From Pseudomonas viridiflava (GTDB taxonomy: Bacteria > Pseudomonadota > Gammaproteobacteria > Pseudomonadales > Pseudomonadaceae): a DNA stretch of 64,000 nt. Below, in pieces: positions 1 through 8,303 of this stretch. The first letter of the stretch is position 1. Each line of letters begins with the position of its first letter. Position numbers and translations under genes: made by a program. The notes under the pieces were generated by a model. The model did not search any database. It worked only from the letters and a program-made list of their open reading frames with translations, and was not told the DNA's origin. The DNA lies in contig NZ_UTKY01000052.1 of NCBI RefSeq assembly GCF_900583165.1, positions 1 to 64,000 of the forward strand. Direction: 5' to 3'.

Positions 1-10
1 CAGGCACAAA

Positions 11-34
11 AAAGGGCGACCGAAGTCGCCCTTT
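11..34 (-). terminator. Rho-independent terminator of rpsA
   Basis: Read on the minus strand, a 10-bp stem (AAAGGGCGAC / GTCGCCCTTT) closes on a TTCG loop and runs into more T residues. The loop with its closing pair is C(UUCG)G, the very stable tetraloop. It begins about 20 bp after the rpsA stop codon and so ends the supraoperon transcript, or at least the rpsA mRNA. Confidence 0.9.
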
Positions 35-53
35 TTCTATGGTATTACAGAAC

Positions 54-1745
54 TTAGTTCTGTTTTTCCATTTGTGCACGCAACAGGTCGCCCAGAGTGG
101 TAGGACCAGCAGCGATGCTATCCGAAGGCTTGTCTTTCAAGCTTTGGATGGCTTCTTTCTCTTCAGCATCGTCTTTCGACTTGATGGAGAGCTGGATTAC
201 ACGGCTCTTGCGGTCAACGCTGATGATCTTGGCTTCTACTTCCTGGCCTTCTTTCAGAACGTTGCGCGCGTCTTCAACGCGGTCACGGCTGATTTCGGAG
301 GCTTTCAGAGTCGCTTCGATATCGTCGGCCAGAGTGATGATGGCGCCTTTAGCGTCAACTTCCTTCACGATGCCTTTAACGATTGCGCCTTTGTCGTTGT
401 CCTGAACGTATTCAGAGAACGGGTCGCTTTCCAGTTGCTTGATACCCAGGGAGATGCGCTCGCGCTCTGGGTCAACCGACAGGATAACGGTGTCCAGCTC
501 GTCGCCCTTCTTGAAACGACGAACAGCTTCTTCGCCAACTTCGTTCCAGGAGATGTCGGACAGGTGAACCAGGCCGTCGATGCCGCCGTCCAGACCAATG
601 AAGATACCGAAATCGGTGATCGACTTGATGGTGCCGGAGATTTTATCGCCCTTGTTGAACTGGCCAGAGAAATCTTCCCACGGGTTAGATTTGCACTGCT
701 TGATGCCCAGGGAGATACGACGACGCTCTTCGTCGATGTCCAGAACCATAACTTCCACTTCGTCGCCGACTTGTACGACTTTCGAAGGGTGGATGTTTTT
801 GTTGGTCCAGTCCATTTCGGAAACGTGTACCAGGCCTTCAACGCCTTCTTCCAGCTCTGCGAAGCAGCCGTAGTCAGTCAGGTTGGTAACACGTGCAGTT
901 ACGCGAGTGCTTTCTGGGTAACGGGCTTTGATAGCGACCCATGGATCTTCACCCAGTTGCTTCAGGCCCAGGGAAACACGGTTGCGTTCGCGATCGTATT
1001 TCAGAACCTTGACATCGATCTCGTCGCCAACGTTGACGATTTCGGAAGGATGCTTGATGCGCTTCCAAGCCATGTCGGTAATGTGCAGCAGGCCATCCAC
1101 GCCACCCAGATCGACGAATGCGCCGTAATCGGTGAGGTTTTTGACGATACCTTTGACTTGTTGGCCTTCCTGCAGGGATTCCAGCAGAGCTTCACGCTCG
1201 GCGGAGTTCTCTGCTTCCAGGACGCTGCGACGGGAAACGACAACGTTGTTGCGTTTCTGGTCGAGTTTGATGACCTTGAATTCGAGTTCTTTGCCTTCCA
1301 GGTGCGTGGTGTCGCGCACAGGACGAACGTCGACCAAAGAACCTGGCAGGAACGCACGGATGCCGTTAACGTCGACAGTGAAGCCGCCTTTAACCTTACC
1401 GTTGATAACGCCCTTGACCACTTCTTCAGCTGCGAAGGCTGCTTCGAGAACAATCCAGCATTCAGCGCGCTTGGCTTTTTCACGGGACAGCTTGGTTTCA
1501 CCGAAACCGTCTTCAACCGAGTCCAGAGCAACGTGAACTTCGTCACCGACATTGATAGTCAGGTCACCAGCATCGTTGTAGAACTGTTCCAGCGGGATCA
1601 GAGCTTCAGACTTCAGACCAGCGTGAACGGTTACCCAGCGAGCTTGGTAATCGATATCAACGATAACACCGGTGATGATGGAGCCTGCCTGAAGGTTCAG
1701 GGTTTTTAGGCTTTCTTCAAAGAGTTCCGCAAAGCTTTCGCTCAT
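54..1745 (-). CDS. rpsA: 30S ribosomal protein S1
   Basis: This 563-residue protein binds mRNA on the 30S subunit and helps load structured or weak-SD messages. It starts [13 protein letters not shown], the usual Pseudomonas S1 N-terminus, and contains six successive S1 (OB-fold) repeats with recurring G-x-V/I and D-G-L-x-H motifs ([30 protein letters not shown]). The length matches the family. The ATG at 1745 follows an AGGAA ribosome site; in-frame upstream codons lack the S1 N-terminus. It is the last gene of the gyrA-to-rpsA supraoperon in this window, separated from cmk by a terminator and a structured leader, so it probably has its own promoter. Identification is secure. Confidence 0.98.
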   Translation of the reverse strand: MSESFAELFEESLKTLNLQAGSIITGVIVDIDYQARWVTVHAGLKSEALIPLEQFYNDAGDLTINVGDEVHVALDSVEDGFGETKLSREKAKRAECWIVLEAAFAAEEVVKGVINGKVKGGFTVDVNGIRAFLPGSLVDVRPVRDTTHLEGKELEFKVIKLDQKRNNVVVSRRSVLEAENSAEREALLESLQEGQQVKGIVKNLTDYGAFVDLGGVDGLLHITDMAWKRIKHPSEIVNVGDEIDVKVLKYDRERNRVSLGLKQLGEDPWVAIKARYPESTRVTARVTNLTDYGCFAELEEGVEGLVHVSEMDWTNKNIHPSKVVQVGDEVEVMVLDIDEERRRISLGIKQCKSNPWEDFSGQFNKGDKISGTIKSITDFGIFIGLDGGIDGLVHLSDISWNEVGEEAVRRFKKGDELDTVILSVDPERERISLGIKQLESDPFSEYVQDNDKGAIVKGIVKEVDAKGAIITLADDIEATLKASEISRDRVEDARNVLKEGQEVEAKIISVDRKSRVIQLSIKSKDDAEEKEAIQSLKDKPSDSIAAGPTTLGDLLRAQMEKQN

Positions 1746-1763
1746 TTTAATTCCTGTTGATAA

Positions 1764-1804
1764 GGGCGAAGAATACGCCCATCTCCACACCCCAGACGGT
1801 GTGG
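1764..1804 (-). promoter_or_regulatory. Two leader hairpins upstream of rpsA
   Basis: In the 120-bp gap between cmk and rpsA, the minus strand can form CCACACC/GGTGTGG (1785-1804) and then GGGCG/CGCCC (1764-1780), just before the rpsA ribosome site. In E. coli the rpsA leader also folds into hairpins that S1 itself recognises for autogenous repression. A similar role here is inferred from position and structure only. Confidence 0.45.
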
Positions 1805-1815
1805 GTCAGTTTCAG

Positions 1816-1861
1816 TTAAAAGAAGCCACCGCAGGACTATGACTGGTCCCCTGCGGCCTTC
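1816..1861 (-). terminator. Terminator or attenuator after cmk
   Basis: On the minus strand a GC-rich stem (GAAGGCCGCAGG pairing with CCTGCGGTGGCTTC, one bulge) with a 14-base loop is followed by TTTTAA. It begins a few bases after the cmk stop codon. It probably stops most readthrough from cmk into rpsA, leaving rpsA to a promoter between 1746 and 1815. Confidence 0.7.
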
Positions 1862-1865
1862 TTGA

Positions 1866-2555
1866 TCACCCGGCGATATCGCGGATGGCGATTTCACTCA
1901 AGATGCGTTCCAGCACCTGCTCGATGGACAACTCCGTGGAATCCAGCTGTATGGCGTCAGCCGCCGGCTTAAGCGGGGCTACCGCACGCTGGGTATCACG
2001 CTCATCGCGTGCACGGATCTCATCTAGCAGACTCGACAGACTAACACCATCGACTTTGCCCTTCAACTGCAAGTAGCGGCGACGAGCACGCTCCTCGGCG
2101 CTGGCGGTCAGGAAAATCTTCAATGGCGCCTCGGGAAACACCACGGTGCCCATGTCACGACCATCGGCCACCAGGCCTGGCGGCTCTTGAAAGGCGCGCT
2201 GGCGTTGCAGCAAAGCGTCACGCACGGCGGGCAGCGCGGCGACCTGGGAGGCCCAGGAACCGACTTGTTCATTACGCAGGTCGTCCGTCACATCGTCCCC
2301 TTCGAGGATGATGCGTTGGGGATGACCTTCCGTCGCGCCGACGAACTGCACATCAAGGTGCGCCGCCAGCAGCTTCAGGGATTCTTCGTTGGTCAGGTCA
2401 ACGCCATGGTTGCGCGCGGCGAAGGCCAGCAGCCGGTACAGCGCGCCGGAATCCAGCAGGCACCAACCCAGGCGCTTGGCCAGGATGCCGGCGATTGTGC
2501 CTTTGCCCGAGCCACTTGGCCCGTCGATGGTAATCACCGGTGATTTGATATTCAC
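1866..2555 (-). CDS. cmk: Cytidylate kinase
   Basis: This 229-residue enzyme phosphorylates CMP and dCMP with ATP in pyrimidine nucleotide metabolism. The N-terminus holds the P-loop GPSGSGKGT (residues about 12-20). The body carries the CMP-binding [11 protein letters not shown] segment and the lid-like ARDERDTQR segment. The chosen start is GTG at 2555, which overlaps the upstream tyrA/aroA stop codon as GTGA; this fits translational coupling and gives the usual Pseudomonas length. The longer open frame to 2597 only adds sequence inside aroA. It is the penultimate supraoperon gene and is followed at once by a terminator. Confidence 0.96.
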   Translation of the reverse strand: MNIKSPVITIDGPSGSGKGTIAGILAKRLGWCLLDSGALYRLLAFAARNHGVDLTNEESLKLLAAHLDVQFVGATEGHPQRIILEGDDVTDDLRNEQVGSWASQVAALPAVRDALLQRQRAFQEPPGLVADGRDMGTVVFPEAPLKIFLTASAEERARRRYLQLKGKVDGVSLSSLLDEIRARDERDTQRAVAPLKPAADAIQLDSTELSIEQVLERILSEIAIRDIAG

Positions 2556-4798
2556 AATTGAGCCTCTTGGGCAACACGCATGCCGACGTGGGCACACAGT
2601 GTAAGAAAGTTCGGAAAAGATGTAGCTACATTGGCGCAGTCACGGATATGAATCGGCGCCGCCGCCCGTAAGGAAGCCACGCTGAATGCCATGGCAATCC
2701 GATGATCGCCATGGGCATGGACTTCACCACCGCCCATCAGGCCACCATCAATGATAATCCCATCGGCGGTCGGTTCACACTTGACCCCAAGTACCAGCAG
2801 ACCATCGGCCATGACCTGGATGCGATCGGATTCTTTCACGCGCAGCTCTGCAGCGCCCCGCAATACGGTACGCCCTTCAGCGCAGGCCGCCGCGACGAAC
2901 AGCACCGGGAACTCATCAATCGCCAGCGGCACCAGCGCCTCGGGGATCTCAATCCCCTTCAACACTGCCGAACGCACACGCAAGTCAGCGACCGGTTCGC
3001 CACCCACTTCGCGCGGGTTTTCCAGCGTGATATCCGCGCCCATCAGCCGCAGGATATCGATCACCCCGGTGCGCGTCGGGTTGATGCCGACATGTTCCAG
3101 CAACAGCTCGGAGCCCTCGGCAATCGAGGCGGCCACCAGGAAGAACGCCGAAGAGGAAATATCCCCCGGCACTTCAATATGGGTAGCCGCCAACGTATGG
3201 CCTGACTCTACCGATGCAGTCGCGCCCGCCACCGCAACGGGATAACCGAACCCCTGCAACATACGCTCGGTATGGTCGCGAGTCGGCGCAGGCTCAGTCA
3301 CTGAAGTTTTGCCTTCGGCATACAGCCCGGCCAGCAACAAGGCCGACTTGACCTGAGCACTGGCCATCGGCATTTCATAAGCCAGACCCTTCAACGACTG
3401 ACCACCACGAATGGTCAGCGGCGGCCGCCCTTCCGGTCCGGTCTCGATCAGCGCACCCATTTCCTGCAGCGGCTTGGCCACGCGATACATCGGGCGCTTG
3501 GACAGCGAGGCGTCACCGGCCAACACGCTGTCGAAGCTCTGCGCCGCCAACAACCCGGCCAGCAGTCGCATCGACGTACCGGAATTCCCCAGATAGATCG
3601 GCCCAGGCGCTGCCTTCAAGCCATGTAAACCCACACCATGAATGGTCACGCGCCCATGATGCGGGCCTTCAATCACCACGCCCATGTCACGAAAGGCTTG
3701 CAAGGTCGCCAAGGCATCTTCGCCCTCAAGGAAACCCTCGACCTCGGTCACTCCCTCTGCCAGCGAACCCAGCATGATCGACCGATGGGAGATCGACTTG
3801 TCGCCCGGCACCCGAATACTGCCGCTTAAACGGCCGCCCGGCTTGGCGATAAACGTCAGTTCGTCGGCGTTCACCGCCGTTTCCATATAGGCCCGGCGCG
3901 CCAGGATCTTGCTGAAATGCTCACGCGCCACCCGCGCACGGGTGAACACGCCCAACAACTGGTGGCCATCCCCGGCATCGACGGCGTCGCGCAGGGCGTC
4001 GAGGTCACTGCGGAAGGTGTCCAGGGTGCGCAACACCGCTTCGCGATTGGCGAGGAAGATGTCGTGCCACATCACCGGATCACTGCCGGCAATGCGCGTG
4101 AAATCGCGAAAGCCACCGGCGGCGTAACGGAAAATCTCGAGGTTTTCGTTGCGTTTGGCCAACGAATCCACCAAGCCAAAGGCCAGCAGATGGGGCAAAT
4201 GACTGGTCGCCGCCAACACTTCGTCGTGGCGCTCGACCTGCATATGCTCCACATCCGCACCCAGCTCGCGCCAAAGTCGATCCACCACCGCCAGCGCGGC
4301 CGGATCGGTTTGCGCCAGTGGCGTCAGGATCACTTTATGGCGACGGAACAGCTGCGCATTGGACGCCTCCACCCCGCTCTGTTCGGACCCGGCAATCGGG
4401 TGCCCCGGCACGAATCGCGCCGGCATGCCGCCAAAAGCCAGTTGCGCTGCACGCACCACATTACCCTTGGCGCTGCCGACATCCGTCAGGATCGCCTGAC
4501 CCAAGTCCATGCCAGCCAACAAACCGAGCAATTTTTCCATGGCCAGGATGGGTACGGCGAGTTGGATCACATCAGCGCCTTGGCACGCGAGCGCCAAGTC
4601 TGCTTCGCAACGATCCACCACGCCCAGCTCAACCGCCAGCTTGCGCGATTGCGGGTCAAGGTCCACACCAACCACTTCGCCACACAGCCCACTTTCACGC
4701 AGGCCTTTGGCGAAGGAGCCGCCGATCAAGCCCAGACCGACCACCACCAGGCGACCGATCAGAGGCACAGGAGGTTGCACTGCAGTGACATCAACCAC
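2552..4798 (-). CDS. Bifunctional prephenate dehydrogenase / EPSP synthase
   Basis: This is a natural TyrA-AroA fusion of about 748 residues, typical of Pseudomonas. The N-terminal part (about 1-300) is a prephenate (cyclohexadienyl) dehydrogenase with the NAD-binding GLGLIGG (21-27) and the [10 protein letters not shown] motif (about 133). The C-terminal part (from about 305) is 5-enolpyruvylshikimate-3-phosphate synthase with [17 protein letters not shown] and the late KESDR motif. One polypeptide therefore serves the shikimate pathway and tyrosine synthesis. The exact start is uncertain: GTG at 4798 overlaps the hisC stop by 8 bp, and in-frame GTG codons at 4780 and 4768 are possible. The stop overlaps the cmk start. 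Confidence 0.95.
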   Translation of the reverse strand: MVDVTAVQPPVPLIGRLVVVGLGLIGGSFAKGLRESGLCGEVVGVDLDPQSRKLAVELGVVDRCEADLALACQGADVIQLAVPILAMEKLLGLLAGMDLGQAILTDVGSAKGNVVRAAQLAFGGMPARFVPGHPIAGSEQSGVEASNAQLFRRHKVILTPLAQTDPAALAVVDRLWRELGADVEHMQVERHDEVLAATSHLPHLLAFGLVDSLAKRNENLEIFRYAAGGFRDFTRIAGSDPVMWHDIFLANREAVLRTLDTFRSDLDALRDAVDAGDGHQLLGVFTRARVAREHFSKILARRAYMETAVNADELTFIAKPGGRLSGSIRVPGDKSISHRSIMLGSLAEGVTEVEGFLEGEDALATLQAFRDMGVVIEGPHHGRVTIHGVGLHGLKAAPGPIYLGNSGTSMRLLAGLLAAQSFDSVLAGDASLSKRPMYRVAKPLQEMGALIETGPEGRPPLTIRGGQSLKGLAYEMPMASAQVKSALLLAGLYAEGKTSVTEPAPTRDHTERMLQGFGYPVAVAGATASVESGHTLAATHIEVPGDISSSAFFLVAASIAEGSELLLEHVGINPTRTGVIDILRLMGADITLENPREVGGEPVADLRVRSAVLKGIEIPEALVPLAIDEFPVLFVAAACAEGRTVLRGAAELRVKESDRIQVMADGLLVLGVKCEPTADGIIIDGGLMGGGEVHAHGDHRIAMAFSVASLRAAAPIHIRDCANVATSFPNFLTLCAHVGMRVAQEAQL

Positions 4799-5903
4799 GA
4801 GCCAAAACCTTGGCCAGCGCCTCCAGGAAGCGGGCGTTTTCGGCTGGCAAGCCAATGGTGATACGCAGGTGGTTCGGCATGCCGTAGTTGGCCACCGGAC
4901 GCACGATCACGCCTTCGCGCAGCAAACCCTGGAACACCGGGGCCGCTACTTGATCGAGGTCGACACAGATGAAGTTGCCCTTGGAGGGAATCCAGCCCAG
5001 GCCCAACTCACGGAAGCCTTCCTGCAGTTGCAGCATGCCGCTTTCATTGAGACGGCGGCCCTCTTCCAGGTAATCGACATCCTTCACCGCCGCACAGGCT
5101 GCCGCCAGGGCAAGGCTGTTGACGTTGAACGGTTGGCGTACGCGGTTCAGCACATCCGCTACCACCGCAGTGGACAAACCATAACCTACTCGCAGCGACG
5201 CCAGGCCATAGGCCTTGGAGAACGTGCGCGACACCAGCAGGTTCGGGTAGGCCGCCAGAAAGTCCAGGCCGTCGGGCAGGTCACTGCCTTCGGCGTACTC
5301 GATGTAGGCCTCGTCCAGCACCACCAGCACATGCTCAGGTACATCTTGCAGGAAGTCGTCCAGCGCCTGTGCATCGAACCAGGTACCGGTCGGGTTGTTC
5401 GGGTTAGCGATAAACACCACGCGGGTCTGGGCATCGATGGCGGCCAGCATGGCCGGCAGGTCGTGGCCCCAGTCCTTGGCAGGAATGACCCGTGCATCGG
5501 CACCGACAGCTTGGGTGACGATCGGGTAAACGGCAAACGCGTGCTCGCTGAACACCGCGTTCAAGCCCGGCGCCAGGTAAGCGCGACCGACCAGCTCAAG
5601 AATGTCGTTGGAACCGTTACCCAGAGTGACCTGGTTCAACTCGACCCGGCACTTCTCAGCCAGCAAGGACTTGAGCGCAAAGCCATTACCATCGGGATAA
5701 CGCGTCAGCTCAGCCAGCTCTTCACGAATCGCCGCCAGCACTTTAGGGCTTGGGCCCAGGGGGTTTTCGTTGCTCGCCAGCTTGACGATCTTGGACGGGT
5801 CCAGATTCAACTCACGCGCCAGCTCGTCCACAGGCTTGCCCGGAACGTAAGGCGACAGTTGTTGCACGCCCGGCTGTGCCAGGGCGAGGAAGTTGCCACT
5901 CAT
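4791..5903 (-). CDS. hisC: Histidinol-phosphate / aromatic aminotransferase
   Basis: This 370-residue fold-type I PLP aminotransferase has the family N-terminal ASNENPLGPSP motif, a PNNPTG motif (about 169-173), DEAYIEY, and the Schiff-base lysine K230 in SRTFSKAYG. It lies between pheA and tyrA/aroA, where the Pseudomonas homologue (called hisC2 or hisHb) can transaminate aromatic precursors as well as histidinol phosphate. The aromatic role is inferred from context. The ATG at 5903 is 9 bp after the pheA stop. The 3' end overlaps the presumed tyrA/aroA start. Confidence 0.94.
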   Translation of the reverse strand: MSGNFLALAQPGVQQLSPYVPGKPVDELARELNLDPSKIVKLASNENPLGPSPKVLAAIREELAELTRYPDGNGFALKSLLAEKCRVELNQVTLGNGSNDILELVGRAYLAPGLNAVFSEHAFAVYPIVTQAVGADARVIPAKDWGHDLPAMLAAIDAQTRVVFIANPNNPTGTWFDAQALDDFLQDVPEHVLVVLDEAYIEYAEGSDLPDGLDFLAAYPNLLVSRTFSKAYGLASLRVGYGLSTAVVADVLNRVRQPFNVNSLALAAACAAVKDVDYLEEGRRLNESGMLQLQEGFRELGLGWIPSKGNFICVDLDQVAAPVFQGLLREGVIVRPVANYGMPNHLRITIGLPAENARFLEALAKVLARG

Positions 5904-5912
5904 GTTAACGCC

Positions 5913-7007
5913 TCACAAAACCGCTTTCGGGTAGGAGCCCAGCACCTTGAGTGCCACCGCTTCCTGACTGATTTTCTCGAGCACACCTTTAACCAGCGGG
6001 TCGCGGTGATGGCCGATGAAATCGATAAAGAACACGTAGGTCCATTTACCGCTGCGCGAAGGACGGGTCTCGATGCGCGTCAGGTCAATCCCGTTGTCAT
6101 GGAACGGCACCAGCAGCTCATGCAGCGCACCGGGTTTGTTGCTCATGGAGACGATGATCGACGTCTTGTCGTCGCCGGTCGGTGGCACTTCCTGGCTGCC
6201 GATCATCAGGAAACGCGTGGAGTTGTCCGGGCGGTCCTCGATCTTTTCGGCCAGGCGCGTCAGGCCGTACAGGCCCGCTGCCATATCACCGGCGATAGCC
6301 GCCGAGTTCCACTCACCTTTGACCCGCTTAGCCGCTTCGGCGTTGCTGGACACCGCCACGCGCTCGACATTCGGGTAATGGGCGTCCAGCCACTTGCGGC
6401 ACTGGGCCAGGGACTGAGCATGAGAGTAGATACGGCTGATGCTGTCGGTCTTGGTATTCTCGCCCACCAGCAGGTGGTGGTGGATGCGCAGCTCGACTTC
6501 GCCACAGATCACCATGTCGTGCTCGAGGAAGCTGTCCAGCGTGTGATTGACCGCGCCTTCGGTGGAGTTTTCCACCGGCACCACACCGAAGTTCACCGCA
6601 CCGGCGGCGACTTCGCGGAACACTTCGTCAATCGCGGCCATCGGCTTGCTGATCACGGCGTGGCCGAAGTGCTTCATGGCGGCGGCTTGGGTAAAGGTGC
6701 CTTCCGGGCCGAGGTACGCCACTTTCAGCGGCTGTTCCAGGGCCAAACACGATGACATGATTTCACGGAACAACCGCGCCATCTCTTCGTTGCCCAGCGG
6801 GCCCTTGTTGCGCTCCATCACGCGCTTGAGTACCTGCGCCTCACGCTCAGGCCGGTAGAACACCGGCACTTCGCCTTCTGCCAGGGACGCCATCTTCACC
6901 CGTGCCACTTCCTGGGCGCAGCGTGCACGCTCACTGATCAGCTCCAGGACTTTCTCGTCCAGGCTGTCAATACGTACACGCAGGGCCTTGAGTTCTTGCT
7001 CAGACAT
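5913..7007 (-). CDS. pheA: P-protein: chorismate mutase / prephenate dehydratase
   Basis: This 364-residue bifunctional enzyme converts chorismate to prephenate and then phenylpyruvate for phenylalanine synthesis. Residues 1 to about 90 are an AroQ-type chorismate mutase (LRVRIDSLDEKVLELISER). The dehydratase domain follows, with YLGPEGTFTQAA and PVENSTEGAV. A C-terminal ACT domain holds SNKPGALHELL and the ETRPSR segment that binds phenylalanine, so feedback inhibition is expected. The start ATG at 7007 overlaps the serC stop by one base (TAATG), a clear sign of coupled translation. Confidence 0.97.
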   Translation of the reverse strand: MSEQELKALRVRIDSLDEKVLELISERARCAQEVARVKMASLAEGEVPVFYRPEREAQVLKRVMERNKGPLGNEEMARLFREIMSSCLALEQPLKVAYLGPEGTFTQAAAMKHFGHAVISKPMAAIDEVFREVAAGAVNFGVVPVENSTEGAVNHTLDSFLEHDMVICGEVELRIHHHLLVGENTKTDSISRIYSHAQSLAQCRKWLDAHYPNVERVAVSSNAEAAKRVKGEWNSAAIAGDMAAGLYGLTRLAEKIEDRPDNSTRFLMIGSQEVPPTGDDKTSIIVSMSNKPGALHELLVPFHDNGIDLTRIETRPSRSGKWTYVFFIDFIGHHRDPLVKGVLEKISQEAVALKVLGSYPKAVL

Positions 7008-8092
7008 TAGCCGTGTTCCTTTTCGAACTCTGCCATGTAGGCCACCAGCGCATTGATCGCGTTGATGTCGACAGCGTTGTAGATGGAGGCGCGCATGCCA
7101 CCGACCGAGCGGTGGCCCTTGAGGTTCAGCAAGCCGCGTGCTTCTGCGCCAGCCAGGAACGGCTTGTCCAGACGATCGTCAGCCAGACGGAACGGTACGT
7201 TCATCCAGGAGCGGTCGCTGAGGTTGATCGGGTTGCTGTACAGGCCGCTGGCGTCGATGAAGTCGTACAGGGTGCGCTTCTTCTCTTCGTTCAGCTTGCC
7301 CATGGCGGCGACACCGCCCTGCTCTTTCAGCCATTCGAACACCAGGCCGGAGAGGTACCAGGCAAACGCCGGCGGGGTGTTGTACATCGAGCCGTTGTCG
7401 GCCGCGACCTTGTAGTTGAGCATGGTCGGGCACAGCGAACGGGCGCGACCCAGCAGGTCTTCGCGGATGATATTGACCAGGATGCCGCTCGGACCGATGT
7501 TCTTCTGGGCGCCGGCGTAGATCATGCCGTACTTGGACACATCGATTGGGCGCGAGAGGATGTCCGAAGACATGTCGCACACCAGCGGAACATCGCCCAC
7601 TTCTGGCACCCAGTCGAACTCCAGGCCGCCGATGGTTTCGTTCTGCACGTAGTGCACGTAGGCCGCATCCTTCGACAGCTTCCACTCGTTCTGACCCGGA
7701 ATGGCGAAGTAGTCGTAGGGCTTGGCGGTACCAGCGACATTGACGTGACCGTAGCGCGACGCTTCTTCAATGGCCTTCTGGCCCCAGATGCCGGTGTCGA
7801 TGTAGTCAGCCGTGCCGTCTTCCGGCAGCAGGTTCAGCGGGATCTGGGCGAACTGCTGGCTGGCGCCGCCTTGCAGAAACAGCACTTTGTAGTTGGAGGG
7901 GATGCCCAGCAAGTCGCGCAGATCCTGCTCGGCTTTGTTGGCAATGGACACGAACTCATCGCTGCGATGGCTCATTTCCATCACGGAGAGGCCTTTTCCA
8001 TGCCAGTCGAGGAGTTCACCCTGCGCACGCTGCAGGACTGCTTCAGGAAGCGCCGCGGGACCGGCACAGAAGTTATAGGCTCTCTTGCTCAC
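7007..8092 (-). CDS. serC: Phosphoserine aminotransferase
   Basis: This 361-residue class V PLP aminotransferase converts 3-phosphohydroxypyruvate to phosphoserine, and also serves vitamin B6 synthesis. It begins SKRAYNFCAGPAALP and carries FLQGGASQQF and the PLP lysine K197 in YAGAQKNIGPSG. The start is GTG at 8092, preceded by GAGAG; this gives the standard length and N-terminus. An in-frame extension upstream to 8218 runs through the REPIN and is not believed. It is cut off from gyrA by a terminator and a REPIN, so a promoter probably lies just upstream. Confidence 0.97.
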   Translation of the reverse strand: MSKRAYNFCAGPAALPEAVLQRAQGELLDWHGKGLSVMEMSHRSDEFVSIANKAEQDLRDLLGIPSNYKVLFLQGGASQQFAQIPLNLLPEDGTADYIDTGIWGQKAIEEASRYGHVNVAGTAKPYDYFAIPGQNEWKLSKDAAYVHYVQNETIGGLEFDWVPEVGDVPLVCDMSSDILSRPIDVSKYGMIYAGAQKNIGPSGILVNIIREDLLGRARSLCPTMLNYKVAADNGSMYNTPPAFAWYLSGLVFEWLKEQGGVAAMGKLNEEKKRTLYDFIDASGLYSNPINLSDRSWMNVPFRLADDRLDKPFLAGAEARGLLNLKGHRSVGGMRASIYNAVDINAINALVAYMAEFEKEHG

Positions 8093-8131
8093 ATCCAATC
8101 TCTCTAATCTGGTGGGACTGAAATCAAACAC

Positions 8132-8232
8132 TGTAGGAGCGGGCTTGCCCGCGAAAAACGCAAATTTGTCGCGTTTATTCAGAAAGCCCGCGTAATCGTT
8201 GTCGATTTTCGCGGGCAAGCCCGCTCCTACAG
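8132..8232. repeat. REPIN (inverted REP pair) between gyrA and serC
   Basis: Two copies of TGTAGGAGCGGGCTTGCCCG face each other (8132-8154 and 8208-8232) around a spacer of about 53 bp. This is the GTAGGAGCGGGC-type REP common in fluorescent pseudomonads. It sits in the only large gap of the supraoperon. Confidence 0.9.
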
Positions 8233-8261
8233 GGGGCGGCGTTATGTTTCAAAGGGGACAA

Positions 8262-8292
8262 ACAACAAGGGGGCGAATCTTCATCCGCCCCC
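8262..8292 (-). terminator. Probable terminator of gyrA
   Basis: On the minus strand the stem GGGGGCG / CGCCCCC (8286-8292 with 8269-8275) has a 10-base loop and is followed by TTGTTGTTTG. It lies 11 bp after the gyrA stop. The tail is T-rich but not a pure T run, so termination may be partial. Confidence 0.7.
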
Positions 8293-8303
8293 TGTGTGTC
8301 CGC

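Noticed and set aside
39..1709. Plus-strand open frame opposite rpsA
   Set aside because: It is a complementary shadow of the S1 repeats, seen as repeated FxxLxDxxGR-like segments, with no independent family features.
4509..6755. Plus-strand open frame spanning tyrA, hisC and pheA
   Set aside because: It crosses three certain genes on the opposite strand and has no recognisable domain.
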